Shown: positions 18,339 through 27,955 of the stretch, one piece after another
How the letters are laid out: every line of letters starts with the position of its first letter
How positions within the stretch are numbered: position 1 is the first letter of the stretch
Assembly (NCBI GenBank): GCA_963705525.1
Contig: CAVPJW010000002.1
Location: forward strand, 1,054,001-1,118,000
Direction of reading: 5' to 3'
Length of the DNA stretch: 64,000 nt
DNA from: CAVPJW01 sp963705525
Lineage (GTDB): Bacteria > Acidobacteriota > Vicinamibacteria > Vicinamibacterales > CAVPJW01
Notes under the pieces: model-generated
What the model saw: the letters and a program-made list of their open reading frames with translations, nothing else
Databases searched by the model: none
What the model was told of the DNA's origin: nothing
Made by a program: the position numbers and the translations under genes

Positions 18339-19109
18339 TCAGCTCCGCAGGCTCCTCAGCACCCTGGTTGATCGGAGCTCTTTCTCCAGGTGCAGGACAA
18401 TCAGCATGCGATGGACCCGTTCAAGCTCCAGCGATGCGCTCTTCGGAAGGTGAATCTCGCCCACGCGGTCGGGTCCGATCTGCCGAGCCTGCTGCAGGAA
18501 CCGAAGGGCGTCCATCGACAACTGCGGGCCCACCCCATCGGGCATCGAGGGCACCAGTGGAGCGCATCGCTCGCAGGTGAACTGACGATCCTCCATCGAC
18601 AAGTACGCACCCTGGATTCCGGCGCCCAGGGGCGCCTGACAACGGTGGCAGGCCACCTGCGACGGATACACTCCCTGGAGCCTCAAGAGCCAGTATTCGA
18701 AATAGCGTGCCAGCGCATCGACCGGCGCGCCGGCCATCAGCGCTTCAACGAGTGAAGCACCCAGCCGGTATAGCCGCTCGTCCGGGCTGGCCTCGGGCGC
18801 CCACTCGTCGATGAGCTCCGCAAAATACCCGATATGCGCCAGGGCATCGCCTCGATCCGCGGCGAGCGGGGAACGTCCCACTTCGGCGTAATTCAGGCTC
18901 ACCAGCTCCCGCCGCTCCTTCTCGAAGTATGCGACCCTGACTTCGGTCAGGGGTTCGAGCGCACCCGTGAAACGTGACCGCGCCCGTCGAGCACCCTTCG
19001 CAACGCCGCGCTTCTTGCCGCGATCGCGCGTCAGGAAGACTACGATGCGATCGGCGTCCCCAAGCTTGTACGTGCGCAGAATCAGCGCGTCGCTGGTGTA
19101 AAGCGGCAT
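18339..19109 (-). CDS. recO: DNA repair protein RecO
   Basis: 256 residues from ATG 19107-19109 (MPLYTSDALILRTYKLGD). A longer in-frame extension is rejected because it runs through the mgtE gene. RecO anneals ssDNA and, with RecR, loads RecA in the RecFOR pathway. The N-terminal OB fold has DRIVVFLTRDRGKKRGVAKGARR. The C-terminal helical domain has a zinc site made of CHRC and CERC. It follows the common era-recO neighbourhood but with mgtE inserted between them. Confidence 0.93.
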   Translation of the reverse strand: MPLYTSDALILRTYKLGDADRIVVFLTRDRGKKRGVAKGARRARSRFTGALEPLTEVRVAYFEKERRELVSLNYAEVGRSPLAADRGDALAHIGYFAELIDEWAPEASPDERLYRLGASLVEALMAGAPVDALARYFEYWLLRLQGVYPSQVACHRCQAPLGAGIQGAYLSMEDRQFTCERCAPLVPSMPDGVGPQLSMDALRFLQQARQIGPDRVGEIHLPKSASLELERVHRMLIVLHLEKELRSTRVLRSLRS

Positions 19110-19165
19110 CTCAGAGCGTGCAGGATCGCCCGCCCGGTGCGCGTCCGCCCTCGGGCTCCACAATT

Positions 19166-20533
19166 CTATCTGTTCGCGTAGCGGAGGAACAACGCCGCAA
19201 GTCCCAGAAACGACGCAAAGCCGCAGACGTCGGTGAAGGTGGTGATGATCACGGTGGACGCCAGCGCCGGATCGATCCGCAGAGCGCGCAGGCCGAGCGG
19301 AACCAGCGTTCCTGCCATCGCCGCCACCAGCAGGTTGAGAATCATGGCCATCATGAGGACGAAGCCGAGCGTGGCATCGCGAACGACGACCCAGGCGGCG
19401 GCAGCCGCGATCAACCCAGTCGCGACCCCATTCCCCATCCCGACGAGCAGTTCCTTGAACAGCGCTTTCCTGCTGTTGCTCCAGGTCAACTCGCCCAGGG
19501 CAATGCCGCGGACGATGACGGTCAGGGTCTGCGTCGCGGCGTTTCCTCCCATGCCCGCGACCACCGGCATGAAGACGGCAAGCGCAATCCACTGACTGAT
19601 CGTCCCCTGGAAAAGACCCACCACCGCCGCGGCCAGGAACGCCGTGGCCAGGTTGATGACCAGCCATGGAAAGCGCTTGCGCAGCGATTCGGGCGGAGGC
19701 GTGAAGACCCGTTCGTCGCTTGACACTCCGGCCAGCCGATAGATGTCCTCCGTGGCCTCATCCTTGATAACGTCGATGACGTCATCCACGGTGATGACGC
19801 CGACCAGCTTGTTCTCCTCGTCGACGACCGGAATCGCCAGAAGATTGTAGGACGCGACCTGACGAGCCACTTCTTCCTGGTCGGTGTCCACCCGCGCGCT
19901 GATGATGTCTGTCGTCATGATCCGCTTCAGCGGCGTCTCTGGGGAGACCAGAAGGAGCCGCCGCAGCGACACCACTCCAACCAGATGGCGCCTCACGTCC
20001 ACGACATAGAGATAGAAGACCACTTCGACGTCGCGTGAGCTCTGGAGCTCGGTAATCGCCTCGCCGACGGTCATGTCTTCTGAGAGCGCGAAGACATTCG
20101 GGTTCATGATGCGGCCCGCTGTCTTCTCCGCGTACTCCAGCAGGTTCTCGACTTCGTCCGACTCCTTGCGCCGCATCAGGTGCAGGACCGCCGAGGACAG
20201 CTCTTCCGGCAGGTTGTCGATGATCGCTGCCGCATCGTCTGGGGGCATTTCCTGCACGAGCTTCGCAATGTCCTCGGCAGAACGACCCGCCAGGAATGTC
20301 GCTCCCATCTCAGGACCCAGCTCGCTCAACGCCTCCATCGCGAGCCGACTGTGCCGCTCGACGACGACGTTGAAAGCCGCGAGGCGATCCTTCTCGCTCA
20401 GCTCTCCGAGAATCTGCGCCAGATCGGCAGGATGCTGCTTCTGCAGCAGGTTCAAGAGGTTTGCGGTCGCACCAATCCGCAGCAGGCGTCTCACTGAGTC
20501 GAGGACGACGTCGTTTCGTCTGTGCGGAGGCAT
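19166..20533 (-). CDS. mgtE: MgtE-family magnesium transporter
   Basis: 455 residues. Layout is typical: N-terminal superhelical MgtE-N domain (about 10-130, NLLNLLQKQHPADLAQIL), paired CBS domains (about 135-260, with VGVVSLRRLLL and VGVITVDDVID), a connecting helix, then five membrane helices (about 290-455). The membrane part includes the conserved pore segment PVVAGMGGNAATQTLT. The N/CBS domains gate the Mg2+ pore in known members. It lies within the era-recO interval. Start ATG 20531-20533. Confidence 0.94.
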   Translation of the reverse strand: MPPHRRNDVVLDSVRRLLRIGATANLLNLLQKQHPADLAQILGELSEKDRLAAFNVVVERHSRLAMEALSELGPEMGATFLAGRSAEDIAKLVQEMPPDDAAAIIDNLPEELSSAVLHLMRRKESDEVENLLEYAEKTAGRIMNPNVFALSEDMTVGEAITELQSSRDVEVVFYLYVVDVRRHLVGVVSLRRLLLVSPETPLKRIMTTDIISARVDTDQEEVARQVASYNLLAIPVVDEENKLVGVITVDDVIDVIKDEATEDIYRLAGVSSDERVFTPPPESLRKRFPWLVINLATAFLAAAVVGLFQGTISQWIALAVFMPVVAGMGGNAATQTLTVIVRGIALGELTWSNSRKALFKELLVGMGNGVATGLIAAAAAWVVVRDATLGFVLMMAMILNLLVAAMAGTLVPLGLRALRIDPALASTVIITTFTDVCGFASFLGLAALFLRYANR

Positions 20534-20603
20534 GGCGGTTTTCAGGCCGATGGGTAAGCCGCTAAGCGTAGCACGTTTCGTCTGACACGCGACTCGCCCG
20601 CGA

Positions 20604-21488
20604 CTAGCGTGGCAGGCCGAGTTCGTCGAGCAGTCGTTCGTTGTCTCGCCATTCCGGCGAGACTTTCACGTGCAGATCGAGGAAGACGCGCGTCCCGAAC
20701 ACCCGCTCGAGCTCGAGCCGTGCATCGGTGCCGATGCGCTTGATCATCGCGCCGCCTTTTCCGATGACGATCGCCTTCTGCGACTCGCGATCCACGAGGA
20801 TCGAGCAGTAGAGGCGCATCACACCGTCCGTTTCGGCGTCCTCGATCCGGTCGACGAGAACGACCGTGGCGAACGGAAGCTCGTCGCGAGTGTGTGCGAG
20901 CACCTGCTCGCGGATCATCTCGGCCACGAACACGCGTTCAGGCTGGTCGGTCAGGTAGTCTTCGGGGTACATCGCCTCGCCGATCGGCAGGTGGCGAATG
21001 AAGACCTCTTCCAGATGCGGCACGTTCTCGCCAGTCAGCGCCGACACCGGCACGATGTCGGCGAAAGAAAAGTGCCTGCTGTACTGTTCCATCATCGGCA
21101 GCAGTCGCGGCTTCGAAATCCTGTCGATCTTGTTCAGCACGAGCACCACTGGAATCGATGCCTTCTTCAGAAGCCCAAACAGAAACTTGGTCCCGCCGCC
21201 CGGCTCGTCCAGGCAGTCGATGACGACCGCCAGGACGTCGACTTCAGAGATGGTCTCGATGGCCCGGTCGAGCATTCGGACGTTCATCCGATGGAGAGGC
21301 CGGTGTATGCCCGGCGTGTCCAGGAACACGACTTGCGCATCCTGAAAATTCTTGACGGCAAGGATGCGGTTGCGTGTGGTCTGGGGCTTGTCGGAAACGA
21401 TGGAAACTTTCCGGCCGAGAATCTGATTGAGCAGCGTTGATTTACCGGCGTTGGGCCGTCCGAGTAACGAGACGAACCCCGACTTCAT
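20604..21488 (-). CDS. era: GTPase Era
   Basis: 294 residues. Era is an essential GTPase that binds the 3' end of 16S rRNA during small-subunit assembly. Motifs: G1 GRPNAGKST, G3 DTPGI, G4 NKID, G5 SALTG. The C-terminal KH domain has the GKGGAMIKRIG loop. Its ATG overlaps the stop of the CNNM/CorC gene by 4 bases. Confidence 0.96.
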   Translation of the reverse strand: MKSGFVSLLGRPNAGKSTLLNQILGRKVSIVSDKPQTTRNRILAVKNFQDAQVVFLDTPGIHRPLHRMNVRMLDRAIETISEVDVLAVVIDCLDEPGGGTKFLFGLLKKASIPVVLVLNKIDRISKPRLLPMMEQYSRHFSFADIVPVSALTGENVPHLEEVFIRHLPIGEAMYPEDYLTDQPERVFVAEMIREQVLAHTRDELPFATVVLVDRIEDAETDGVMRLYCSILVDRESQKAIVIGKGGAMIKRIGTDARLELERVFGTRVFLDLHVKVSPEWRDNERLLDELGLPR

Positions 21489-22759
21489 GCTGGACGCGGC
21501 GGTGTTCGCGGCCGATCGCCCGCTCCACGATCCGGAAGAGCGGCCACTGCCGTCGGCAGGCGCCGGACCCTCACCCTCGTCAGGCGTCGGCGCTCGGCTT
21601 CGAGCACCTCGATGGTCATGCCGTCCAGTTCGAACATCTCGCCCGCGCTGGGAACGCGACCCAGATGCGAGAGGACATAGCCGCCCACGGTTTCGAACCC
21701 CTCGCGCGCAATCGGCACCTTGAGCCGCTCCGAGAGGTCGTCGATATCCACCTTGCCGCTGAAAACGAACGCGCCGTTCCCTTCGTCAATGACCGGCTCC
21801 GACTCGACGTCGTACTCATCGCGGATCTCACCCACCAGCTCCTCGATGAGATCCTCCATGGTCACGAGTCCGGCCGTGCCTCCGTACTCGTCCACGACGA
21901 TTGCGGTCTGAATCTGCTGACGTTGAAACTCTTTCAGGAGCTCGGACACCCGTTTGGTCTCAGGAACGAAATGCGGGGGCCGCATCATTGCCGGGATTGG
22001 GCGATCCTCGCCGAGCTGGATGAAATCCTTCACGTAAACCACGCCCACGATGTTATCGAGGTTGTCCTTGAAAACCGGAATCCGCGAGTACTCCTGCTCG
22101 CGGAACAGAGCTTTCAACTGGTCCAGCGACGCATCCGCACGAATCGCGACAATGTCGGGCCTGGGCGTCATCACTTCGCGGACGAGCGTATCGCCGAAGC
22201 TGGCGATTGATCGGAGCAGCTCACGGCCGTCTCCTTCGATCATGCCCTCGCTTTGAGACGCCTCCATATGCGCTGGCGCGTTCTCGCTGTCTTCCTCCGG
22301 AACGTCGTGATCCGTCGTCGCAGCGGCTCGATCGGGGCGTTTGAGGAACAGCTTGAGCAACGCGCGGCTGACGGGTTCGATGGCCACGCTGAATGATGGA
22401 AGAAGGACGGCGAGCACCCGCTCGGGATCGTGACGGACGATTCTGAGTGGTATGAGGTGTTCGAATATCAGAATGAACAGGCTCGTGCAGACCACCAGGG
22501 CAAGGAGCGCCATCGCGCCATGCACGCCGGTCCATCGAGCCAGGAGCAGCGTGGCAAAGCCGGCGATCAACCCGAGCAGCACTCTGGCCGGTACGAATAG
22601 CAGCAATGGCTCGTCGAGATAACGACCCAGCTTGCTGGCGCTGCCGTGCCGCTCCGCAAGAATGCGAAGCGAGAGCCGCATCAGACGGCTGAACGCCGCC
22701 TCGAGCGTGCCCACGTAAATCGCCGCACAGGCGAGCAGCGCGAGAGTTAGAGGAACCAT
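21485..22759 (-). CDS. CNNM/CorC-family protein (DUF21, paired CBS, CorC/HlyC domain)
   Basis: 424 residues. N-terminal DUF21-like membrane domain (about 1-130, several helices beginning VPLTLALLACAAIYVGTLEAAFS), then two CBS domains (about 195-320, VMTPRPDIVAIR and YSRIPVFKDNLDNIVGVVYVK). The C-terminal CorC/HlyC domain (about 335-415) has YVLSHLGRVPSAGE. Homologues are linked to Mg2+/Co2+ efflux or membrane homeostasis. It sits in the conserved phoH-ybeY-CNNM-era order and overlaps era by 4 bases. Ends in a Pro/Arg-rich tail. Confidence 0.88.
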   Translation of the reverse strand: MVPLTLALLACAAIYVGTLEAAFSRLMRLSLRILAERHGSASKLGRYLDEPLLLFVPARVLLGLIAGFATLLLARWTGVHGAMALLALVVCTSLFILIFEHLIPLRIVRHDPERVLAVLLPSFSVAIEPVSRALLKLFLKRPDRAAATTDHDVPEEDSENAPAHMEASQSEGMIEGDGRELLRSIASFGDTLVREVMTPRPDIVAIRADASLDQLKALFREQEYSRIPVFKDNLDNIVGVVYVKDFIQLGEDRPIPAMMRPPHFVPETKRVSELLKEFQRQQIQTAIVVDEYGGTAGLVTMEDLIEELVGEIRDEYDVESEPVIDEGNGAFVFSGKVDIDDLSERLKVPIAREGFETVGGYVLSHLGRVPSAGEMFELDGMTIEVLEAERRRLTRVRVRRLPTAVAALPDRGAGDRPRTPPRPA

Positions 22760-22819
22760 GCCTGCACTACACGCTTCCGCCGCAACCCGCCGAACAACGG
22801 CCCGGACATCGTTGACTCA

Positions 22820-23338
22820 TCAACCGGCGCGGCCTGCCCTCTCAATCAACCCGTCGGCGAGACCGCCCTTTCTACGCAACCGGTATTCGATCCGGGCCAT
22901 GGTCCCCGCATCGCGCTCGTGGTCGAATCCCAGCAGGTGCAGCAGCCCATGAAGCGCCAGCACGCGAAGCTCGGTGTCATACGAGTGACCTACCGCCTGC
23001 GCCTGTCGCTTTGCGACGCCAGTCGCGATCAGAATCTCGCCGAGCAATCGCACCGGTGATCGTTCGGATCGACGCTCGGCTTTCACATCGGCAACCGAGT
23101 CGGTCGAGCCCCCGGGAAATGACAGGACGTCGGTGGACCGATCGATCCCGCGAAAACGGCGGTTCAGCCGGCGAACGCGCTTGTCCGTCGCAAGGGCGAT
23201 CGTCACGACCCCCTGCGCCCGGGCCGGGGCGACGCGCCTCAGCCAGCCGGCCAGGTCGCCCGCGGGTACCGGGTGACCATCGCCGTCGACCACCACGACG
23301 TCCAGGCCTCTGCGCCGACGCCCCCCCGGCAGTTTCAC
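22820..23338 (-). CDS. ybeY: Endoribonuclease YbeY (rRNA maturation factor)
   Basis: About 172 residues from GTG 23336-23338, 4 bases after the phoH stop. A longer extension inside phoH is rejected. YbeY is a zinc-dependent protein required for 16S rRNA 3'-end maturation. The hallmark H-x3-H-x5-H is intact in HGLLHLLGFDHERD, preceded by STDVLSFPGG. It belongs to the phoH-ybeY-CNNM-era cluster. The exact start is uncertain because no Shine-Dalgarno is evident. Confidence 0.9.
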   Translation of the reverse strand: MKLPGGRRRRGLDVVVVDGDGHPVPAGDLAGWLRRVAPARAQGVVTIALATDKRVRRLNRRFRGIDRSTDVLSFPGGSTDSVADVKAERRSERSPVRLLGEILIATGVAKRQAQAVGHSYDTELRVLALHGLLHLLGFDHERDAGTMARIEYRLRRKGGLADGLIERAGRAG

Positions 23339-23342
23339 GGTG

Positions 23343-24326
23343 TCAGGACCGACCGGCGCCGTTGCCGTTCGTAAACGCGTCGTACGCCAGCACGATCTGC
23401 TGCACCAGCCGGTGCCGGACGACATCGCTATCGTCGAAGTATACGAACGAGATGCCGTCGATTTGGCCGACGACCTTCATGGCCTCGATCAACCCTGACG
23501 TGCGTCCGGCAGGCAGGTCGATCTGCGTAATATCGCCGGTCACCACCGCCTTCGATCCGAAGCCGAGCCGCGTCAGAAACATCTTCATCTGCTCGGATGT
23601 CGTGTTCTGCGCTTCGTCGAGGATCACAAACGCGTCGTTCAGCGTCCGGCCTCGCATGAAGGCGAGCGGAGCAATCTCGATCGTCCCCCGCTCGAGCAGC
23701 CGCTCCACGCGGTCGGCATCGAGCATGTCGTACAGCGCGTCGTACAGGGGGCGCAGATACGGATTGACCTTTTCCTGCAGGTCGCCGGGCAGAAACCCCA
23801 GCTTTTCGCCCGCCTCAACGGCGGGCCTCGCCAGGATGATGCGGCTGACCTTCTTGGAAATGAGAAACGAGACCGCCTGTGCCATCGCAAGATACGTCTT
23901 TCCGGTTCCGGCGGGTCCGATGCCGAACACGATGTCCCGTTCTTCGATGGCTTCGAGGTACCGCCGCTGGTTGACGCTCTTCGGTGTCACCCGCCGCCGA
24001 CCCGACTGTGTGAGATTCGTCTTGAGGAAGTACTCGCGCAGATCTCCGGCATCGCCGCGCGCCACCAGCTGACACGCCGTGCGAAGATCCTCGCGCGAAA
24101 TCTTGTAGCCTTGCGTCATCAGCGATCCAAGCTGACTGACAATTCCTTCGACCTTGCCGACATCAGCCGGCTCACCGTCAACGATGAGTTCGTGACCCTG
24201 GGTGCGAATCTGGACGTGCAGGAGCGACTCGAGGTATCGGAGGTTTTCGTCGTAGGACCCGAAGAGCGTTTCCACGCCTTCGCTGGGCACAGCAATCTTG
24301 CGCATTTTCGCCTTTGGCTGTCTCAA
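23343..24326 (-). CDS. phoH: PhoH-family ATPase
   Basis: 327 residues if started at TTG 24324-24326, or 320 from ATG 24303-24305 (MRKIAVPSEG). AGGAG lies 3 bases before the TTG, too close to be ideal, so either is possible. There is an N-terminal KH-like segment, then the P-loop GPAGTGKTYLAMAQAV and Walker B-like AFVILDEAQNTTSEQMKMFLTR (broken here for display: VILDEAQN). PhoH/YbeZ is a putative RNA helicase partner of YbeY. The operon promoter at 24359-24388 precedes it. Confidence 0.92.
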   Translation of the reverse strand: MRQPKAKMRKIAVPSEGVETLFGSYDENLRYLESLLHVQIRTQGHELIVDGEPADVGKVEGIVSQLGSLMTQGYKISREDLRTACQLVARGDAGDLREYFLKTNLTQSGRRRVTPKSVNQRRYLEAIEERDIVFGIGPAGTGKTYLAMAQAVSFLISKKVSRIILARPAVEAGEKLGFLPGDLQEKVNPYLRPLYDALYDMLDADRVERLLERGTIEIAPLAFMRGRTLNDAFVILDEAQNTTSEQMKMFLTRLGFGSKAVVTGDITQIDLPAGRTSGLIEAMKVVGQIDGISFVYFDDSDVVRHRLVQQIVLAYDAFTNGNGAGRS

Positions 24327-24358
24327 TATCTCCTTTTAAATCAATACTTTAGCTGGCA

Positions 24359-24388
24359 ATTTTAGCATAGTGTCCCGGCGCCCGTCAA
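24359..24388 (-). promoter_or_regulatory. Sigma70-type promoter for the phoH-ybeY-era operon
   Basis: Read on the minus strand: TTGACG (24383-24388), 18 bases, TAAAAT (24359-24364), then a purine-rich AAAAGGAG ribosome binding site before phoH. The -35 box overlaps the last codons and stop of aspS, so transcription restarts here even though genes are closely packed. Confidence 0.65.
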
Positions 24389-26157
24389 GCCTGAGGCTTC
24401 AGGTGGAGCTCCCGCAACTGACGGGCATCGACCTTTGACGGGGCTCCGGACATCAGATCGACCGCTGCGGCGGTCTTCGGAAACGCGATCACCTCTCGGA
24501 TGGATTGTTCACCCGCGAGCATCGCGACGAGCCGGTCCAATCCCAGCGCGATGCCGCCGTGTGGTGGCGTCCCGTACTCGAGCGCTTCGAGGAAGAATCC
24601 GAACCTGAGCTTCGCCTCTTCATCGCTCAACTTGAGCAGCTTGAAGATCTTGCTCTGAAGGCCGGAGTCGTGGATGCGGATGCTGCCGCCGCCAATCTCC
24701 CAGCCGTTCAGGACAAGGTCGTAAATCTTGCCACGCACTCTTCCTGGATCGCTGTCCAGCATCGCCAGATCGTCGTCGATCGGCGCCGTGAAGGGGTGCT
24801 GCACGGAATCCCAGCGCTGCTCGTCGCCATTCCATTCGAGCAGAGGAAAATCCACGATCCACGCAATCGCGAACTCGTCCGGCTTCATCAGTCCGGCCTT
24901 CTTCGCGAGAAGCAGTCGCAGCGCCCCAAGTGCCCGTGACGTTCGATCAGGCTCGCCGGCGCCCATCAGGAGGAGGTCGCCTTTACCAGCGCCTGTCTGA
25001 TCGAGCGCTCTCACGACGACCGCCTCGCCCGCCGCCTTCAGCGCAGAGCTCCGAACGGCGCCGTCTTCCCCTCGCGAAGCCCAGACGAGCGCTCCGAGGC
25101 CCTGCTGGCGGGCTTGCTCGGATAGTTCGTCGAGCTCTTTCCTCGAATAGCGCGCGCCGCCTGTGACGACGAACCCGCGCGCAATACCTGCCGCGGCAAT
25201 CGCTTCGCGGAAGAGACCGAACGCGCTGTCGCGGAACACCTCGGTGACGTCCTCGATGGGCATGCCGAACCTGAGGTCAGGCTTGTCCGATCCGTATCGG
25301 GAAATGGCCTCGGCGTACGGCATGCGCGCGAATGGCATCTGGACTGTGTGACCAATTTCCCTGAAGACCGCCGCGATCAACGGTTCGACGAAACCGAAGA
25401 CCATTTCGCGAGATGCGAACGAGATCTCCACGTCCACCTGCGTGAACTCTGGCTGTCGGTCGGCCCGCAGATCCTCGTCGCGAAAACAGCGGACGATCTG
25501 GAAGTATCGATCCATGCCCGCGATCATCAGGATCTGCTTGAAGATCTGGGGCGACTGCGGCAGCGCATAAAACTCGCCAGGATGGACACGGCTCGGCACG
25601 AGATAGTCGCGCGCACCTTCGGGCGTGGATTTCGTCAGGACCGGCGTCTCGATCTCGAGGAATCCCTGGGAATCGAAATACCGACGGATCGCCATGGCAA
25701 TCCGATGTCGCAGAACGATGTTTTCCTGGAGCCTCGGCCGACGAAGATCCAGATACCGGTACTTGAGGCGGAGATCCTCTGAGACCGACGAATCTTCCGC
25801 GATCGAGAACGGCGGTGTCTTCGCCTCGTTCAGGAGCGTCAGCGCCGATGCGATGACCTCGATTTCCCCCGTCGAGAGCTTCGAATTGATCGTCTCTCTG
25901 GAGCGCCCCTGCACGCGGCCGGTCGCCGCGATGACGTGTTCCGATCTCAGGCGCTTCGCCGCTGCAATGAGCGACTCGTCATCGCGGACGACAACCTGCG
26001 TGACGCCGTAGCGATCCCGCATGTCGACGAACACGAGCGAGCCCAGGTCGCGGACGCGGTGGACCCAGCCCAGCAGTACGACATCGCTGCCGACATGACT
26101 GGAACGCAATTCACCACAGGTATGCGTCCGCACCAGGGCGCCAAGCGGTTCTGGCAC
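24385..26157 (-). CDS. aspS: Aspartyl-tRNA synthetase
   Basis: 590 residues, bacterial type. N-terminal OB fold (GWVHRVRDLGSLVFVDMRD), class II core with motif 2 FRDEDLRADRQPEFTQ, the bacterial GAD insertion (about 300-420), and motif 3 GLDRLVAML near the end. Start is GTG 26155-26157, with GAGAGG 5 bases upstream. L38 in RVRDLG matches the leucine common in discriminating enzymes; that reading is inference. hisS lies 25 bases upstream. Confidence 0.96.
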   Translation of the reverse strand: MPEPLGALVRTHTCGELRSSHVGSDVVLLGWVHRVRDLGSLVFVDMRDRYGVTQVVVRDDESLIAAAKRLRSEHVIAATGRVQGRSRETINSKLSTGEIEVIASALTLLNEAKTPPFSIAEDSSVSEDLRLKYRYLDLRRPRLQENIVLRHRIAMAIRRYFDSQGFLEIETPVLTKSTPEGARDYLVPSRVHPGEFYALPQSPQIFKQILMIAGMDRYFQIVRCFRDEDLRADRQPEFTQVDVEISFASREMVFGFVEPLIAAVFREIGHTVQMPFARMPYAEAISRYGSDKPDLRFGMPIEDVTEVFRDSAFGLFREAIAAAGIARGFVVTGGARYSRKELDELSEQARQQGLGALVWASRGEDGAVRSSALKAAGEAVVVRALDQTGAGKGDLLLMGAGEPDRTSRALGALRLLLAKKAGLMKPDEFAIAWIVDFPLLEWNGDEQRWDSVQHPFTAPIDDDLAMLDSDPGRVRGKIYDLVLNGWEIGGGSIRIHDSGLQSKIFKLLKLSDEEAKLRFGFFLEALEYGTPPHGGIALGLDRLVAMLAGEQSIREVIAFPKTAAAVDLMSGAPSKVDARQLRELHLKPQA

Positions 26158-26182
26158 GATATCCTCTCCGGCGGGACCGCCC

Positions 26183-27442
26183 CTAGCGGCCCTGCGCCTC
26201 TCCTTTCAGGGTGGCGAGCAGTTCCCCTAGAGGAACGGCGTGCTGCTCACCGGTCGCCATATCTCTCACAGTTACCTGACCAAGCGCCAGCTCATTGTCG
26301 CCGATGATTGCCGCCCGGCGAGCCTTCACGCGATCTGCGCGCTTCAGCTGCGATTTGAGGCTCCGGCTTTCATAGTCGCTTTCGGCCCGCACGCCGCCGC
26401 GCCGCAGGTCAGCGACCAGGCGAACAACCTCGTCTCGCGCGGCATCTCCGAGGGCCACCACATAGACGTCCGGTGCGGCAGCCTTCGGAATCTTGTCTTC
26501 CGGCAGCGCGAGCACGAGGCGTTCGAGCCCGGCTGCAAAACCGATTCCCGGCCGGTCCGGACCTCCGAGGTCCTTCACCAGACCGTCATACCGACCACCG
26601 CCGACCAGCGCGTTCTGGGCGCCGAGCTGCGGCGCCAGCACCTCAAACGTCGTCCGAACGTAATAGTCGAGGCCCCGCACAAGACGATGCGAGAGGCGAT
26701 AAGGAATGCCGTACACACCAAGGAGGCGTGTCACTTGACCAAAGTGCGTGCGGCATTCCTCGCAGAGATAGTCCATCGTATGCGGCAGCCGATCGATGAT
26801 TGGCTGGTCCTCGGGCACCTTGCAGTCGAAGATTCTCAACGGATTCGTCACGGCGCGCCGCTGACAGTCCTCGCACAGCTTCTGCGTATCCTTTCCCAGT
26901 GCTTCGAGGAGGGCCTTCACGAACACCGGACGGCAGTTCGCGCACCCCACTGAGTTGATCACCAGTTCGACGCCGCTAATCCCCAGCTCGCCCAGCCAGG
27001 TCCAGACCATCTCGAGCATCTCGGCGTCCACGCCGGGTTCGGCCACGCCAAAGACCTCGACGTCCACCTGGTGAAATTGCCGGTACCTTCCCTTCTGAGG
27101 ACGCTCGTACCGAAACATCGGTCCAAGGCAGTACAGCTTCGGCACCGCCATCTTCTCTTCCAGGCCGTGCTGCACAAAAGCCCGCACCAGACCCGGTGTG
27201 GCCTCTGGCCGGAGGGTGACTCGCTCGCCTCCCTTGTCGGTAAAGGTGTACATCTCTTTGAGCACGATGTCGGTGGAAGCGCCGGTCCCTTTCGAAAACA
27301 ACTCCTCGCGCTCGATGATGGGCGTGCGGACTTCGGCGTACCCGTATCGCTCGAACACGCGCCGAGCGACCGATTCCACAAACTGCCAGCTTTCCACGTC
27401 GCCAGGCAGGATGTCGCGAGTGCCCCGTACGGCTGGAATCAT
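26183..27442 (-). CDS. hisS: Histidyl-tRNA synthetase
   Basis: 419 residues. Class II motif 1 region RGTRDILP, motif 2 FRYERPQKGRYRQFHQ, and the histidine-specific RGLDYYVRTTFEV. The C-terminal anticodon-binding domain ends in a short tail. A central insertion holds cysteine pairs (CANC, CEDC, CEEC) suggestive of a zinc knuckle, seen in a subset of bacterial HisRS. ATG 27440-27442 overlaps the carbonic anhydrase stop by 4 bases. Confidence 0.95.
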   Translation of the reverse strand: MIPAVRGTRDILPGDVESWQFVESVARRVFERYGYAEVRTPIIEREELFSKGTGASTDIVLKEMYTFTDKGGERVTLRPEATPGLVRAFVQHGLEEKMAVPKLYCLGPMFRYERPQKGRYRQFHQVDVEVFGVAEPGVDAEMLEMVWTWLGELGISGVELVINSVGCANCRPVFVKALLEALGKDTQKLCEDCQRRAVTNPLRIFDCKVPEDQPIIDRLPHTMDYLCEECRTHFGQVTRLLGVYGIPYRLSHRLVRGLDYYVRTTFEVLAPQLGAQNALVGGGRYDGLVKDLGGPDRPGIGFAAGLERLVLALPEDKIPKAAAPDVYVVALGDAARDEVVRLVADLRRGGVRAESDYESRSLKSQLKRADRVKARRAAIIGDNELALGQVTVRDMATGEQHAVPLGELLATLKGEAQGR

Positions 27443-27948
27443 CGGGCCTGGTACTGCAATCGGTATCGAGCGTAATTCGCGGCCGAATCCGCAATCCGCG
27501 CGATTTCGTCCGGCGAAAGCGACCGCTTCACGCGCCCGGGCGAGCCCATCACGAGCGAGCCTGGCGGTATCACCGTGCCTTCAGTGAGGAGCGCGCCCGC
27601 GGCGACGATTGATCCTGTTCCGACATGCGACCCATTCAGCAGAATCGCGCCCATTCCGATCAGGCAGCGGTCCTCGACAATGCAGCCGTGCACGATGGCC
27701 GAATGGCCGACCGTGACCTCGTCGCCGACGCGCGTGGGATAGTCACTGGCCATGACATGCACGACGGTCCCGTCCTGAATGTTCGTCCTTCGGCCGATCC
27801 GAATCGAGTTGACATCGCCGCGGATCACGGCGTTCATCCAAACGCTGCTCTCCTCGCCAATCGCGACGTCGCCGATCACCTGCGCGCTCTCGTCAACGAA
27901 CGCAGTCGGATGAACGTTGGGAACGATCGATCTGAACGGGCGCAGCAT
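27439..27948 (-). CDS. Gamma-carbonic anhydrase-family hexapeptide-repeat protein
   Basis: 169 residues of left-handed beta-helix repeats. Metal-ligand-like histidines occur in TVVHVM and GHSAIVHGC, and the family start HPTAFVDESAQVIGDV is present. Members include carbonic anhydrase-like enzymes and putative transferases; true hydratase activity cannot be inferred. First gene of the hisS-aspS unit. A TATAAT lies 7 bases before the ATG and there is no Shine-Dalgarno. Confidence 0.88.
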   Translation of the reverse strand: MLRPFRSIVPNVHPTAFVDESAQVIGDVAIGEESSVWMNAVIRGDVNSIRIGRRTNIQDGTVVHVMASDYPTRVGDEVTVGHSAIVHGCIVEDRCLIGMGAILLNGSHVGTGSIVAAGALLTEGTVIPPGSLVMGSPGRVKRSLSPDEIARIADSAANYARYRLQYQAR

Positions 27949-27955
27949 GGCGACG

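Noticed and set aside
18339..19667. Long N-terminal extension of recO
   Set aside because: The extension overlaps mgtE on the same strand in another frame, and the conserved RecO start is at 19109.
22760..22819. Possible tRNA or small RNA in the CNNM/ybeY gap and other short gaps
   Set aside because: No cloverleaf-like arms or GGTTCGA T-loop signature found in any intergenic stretch.
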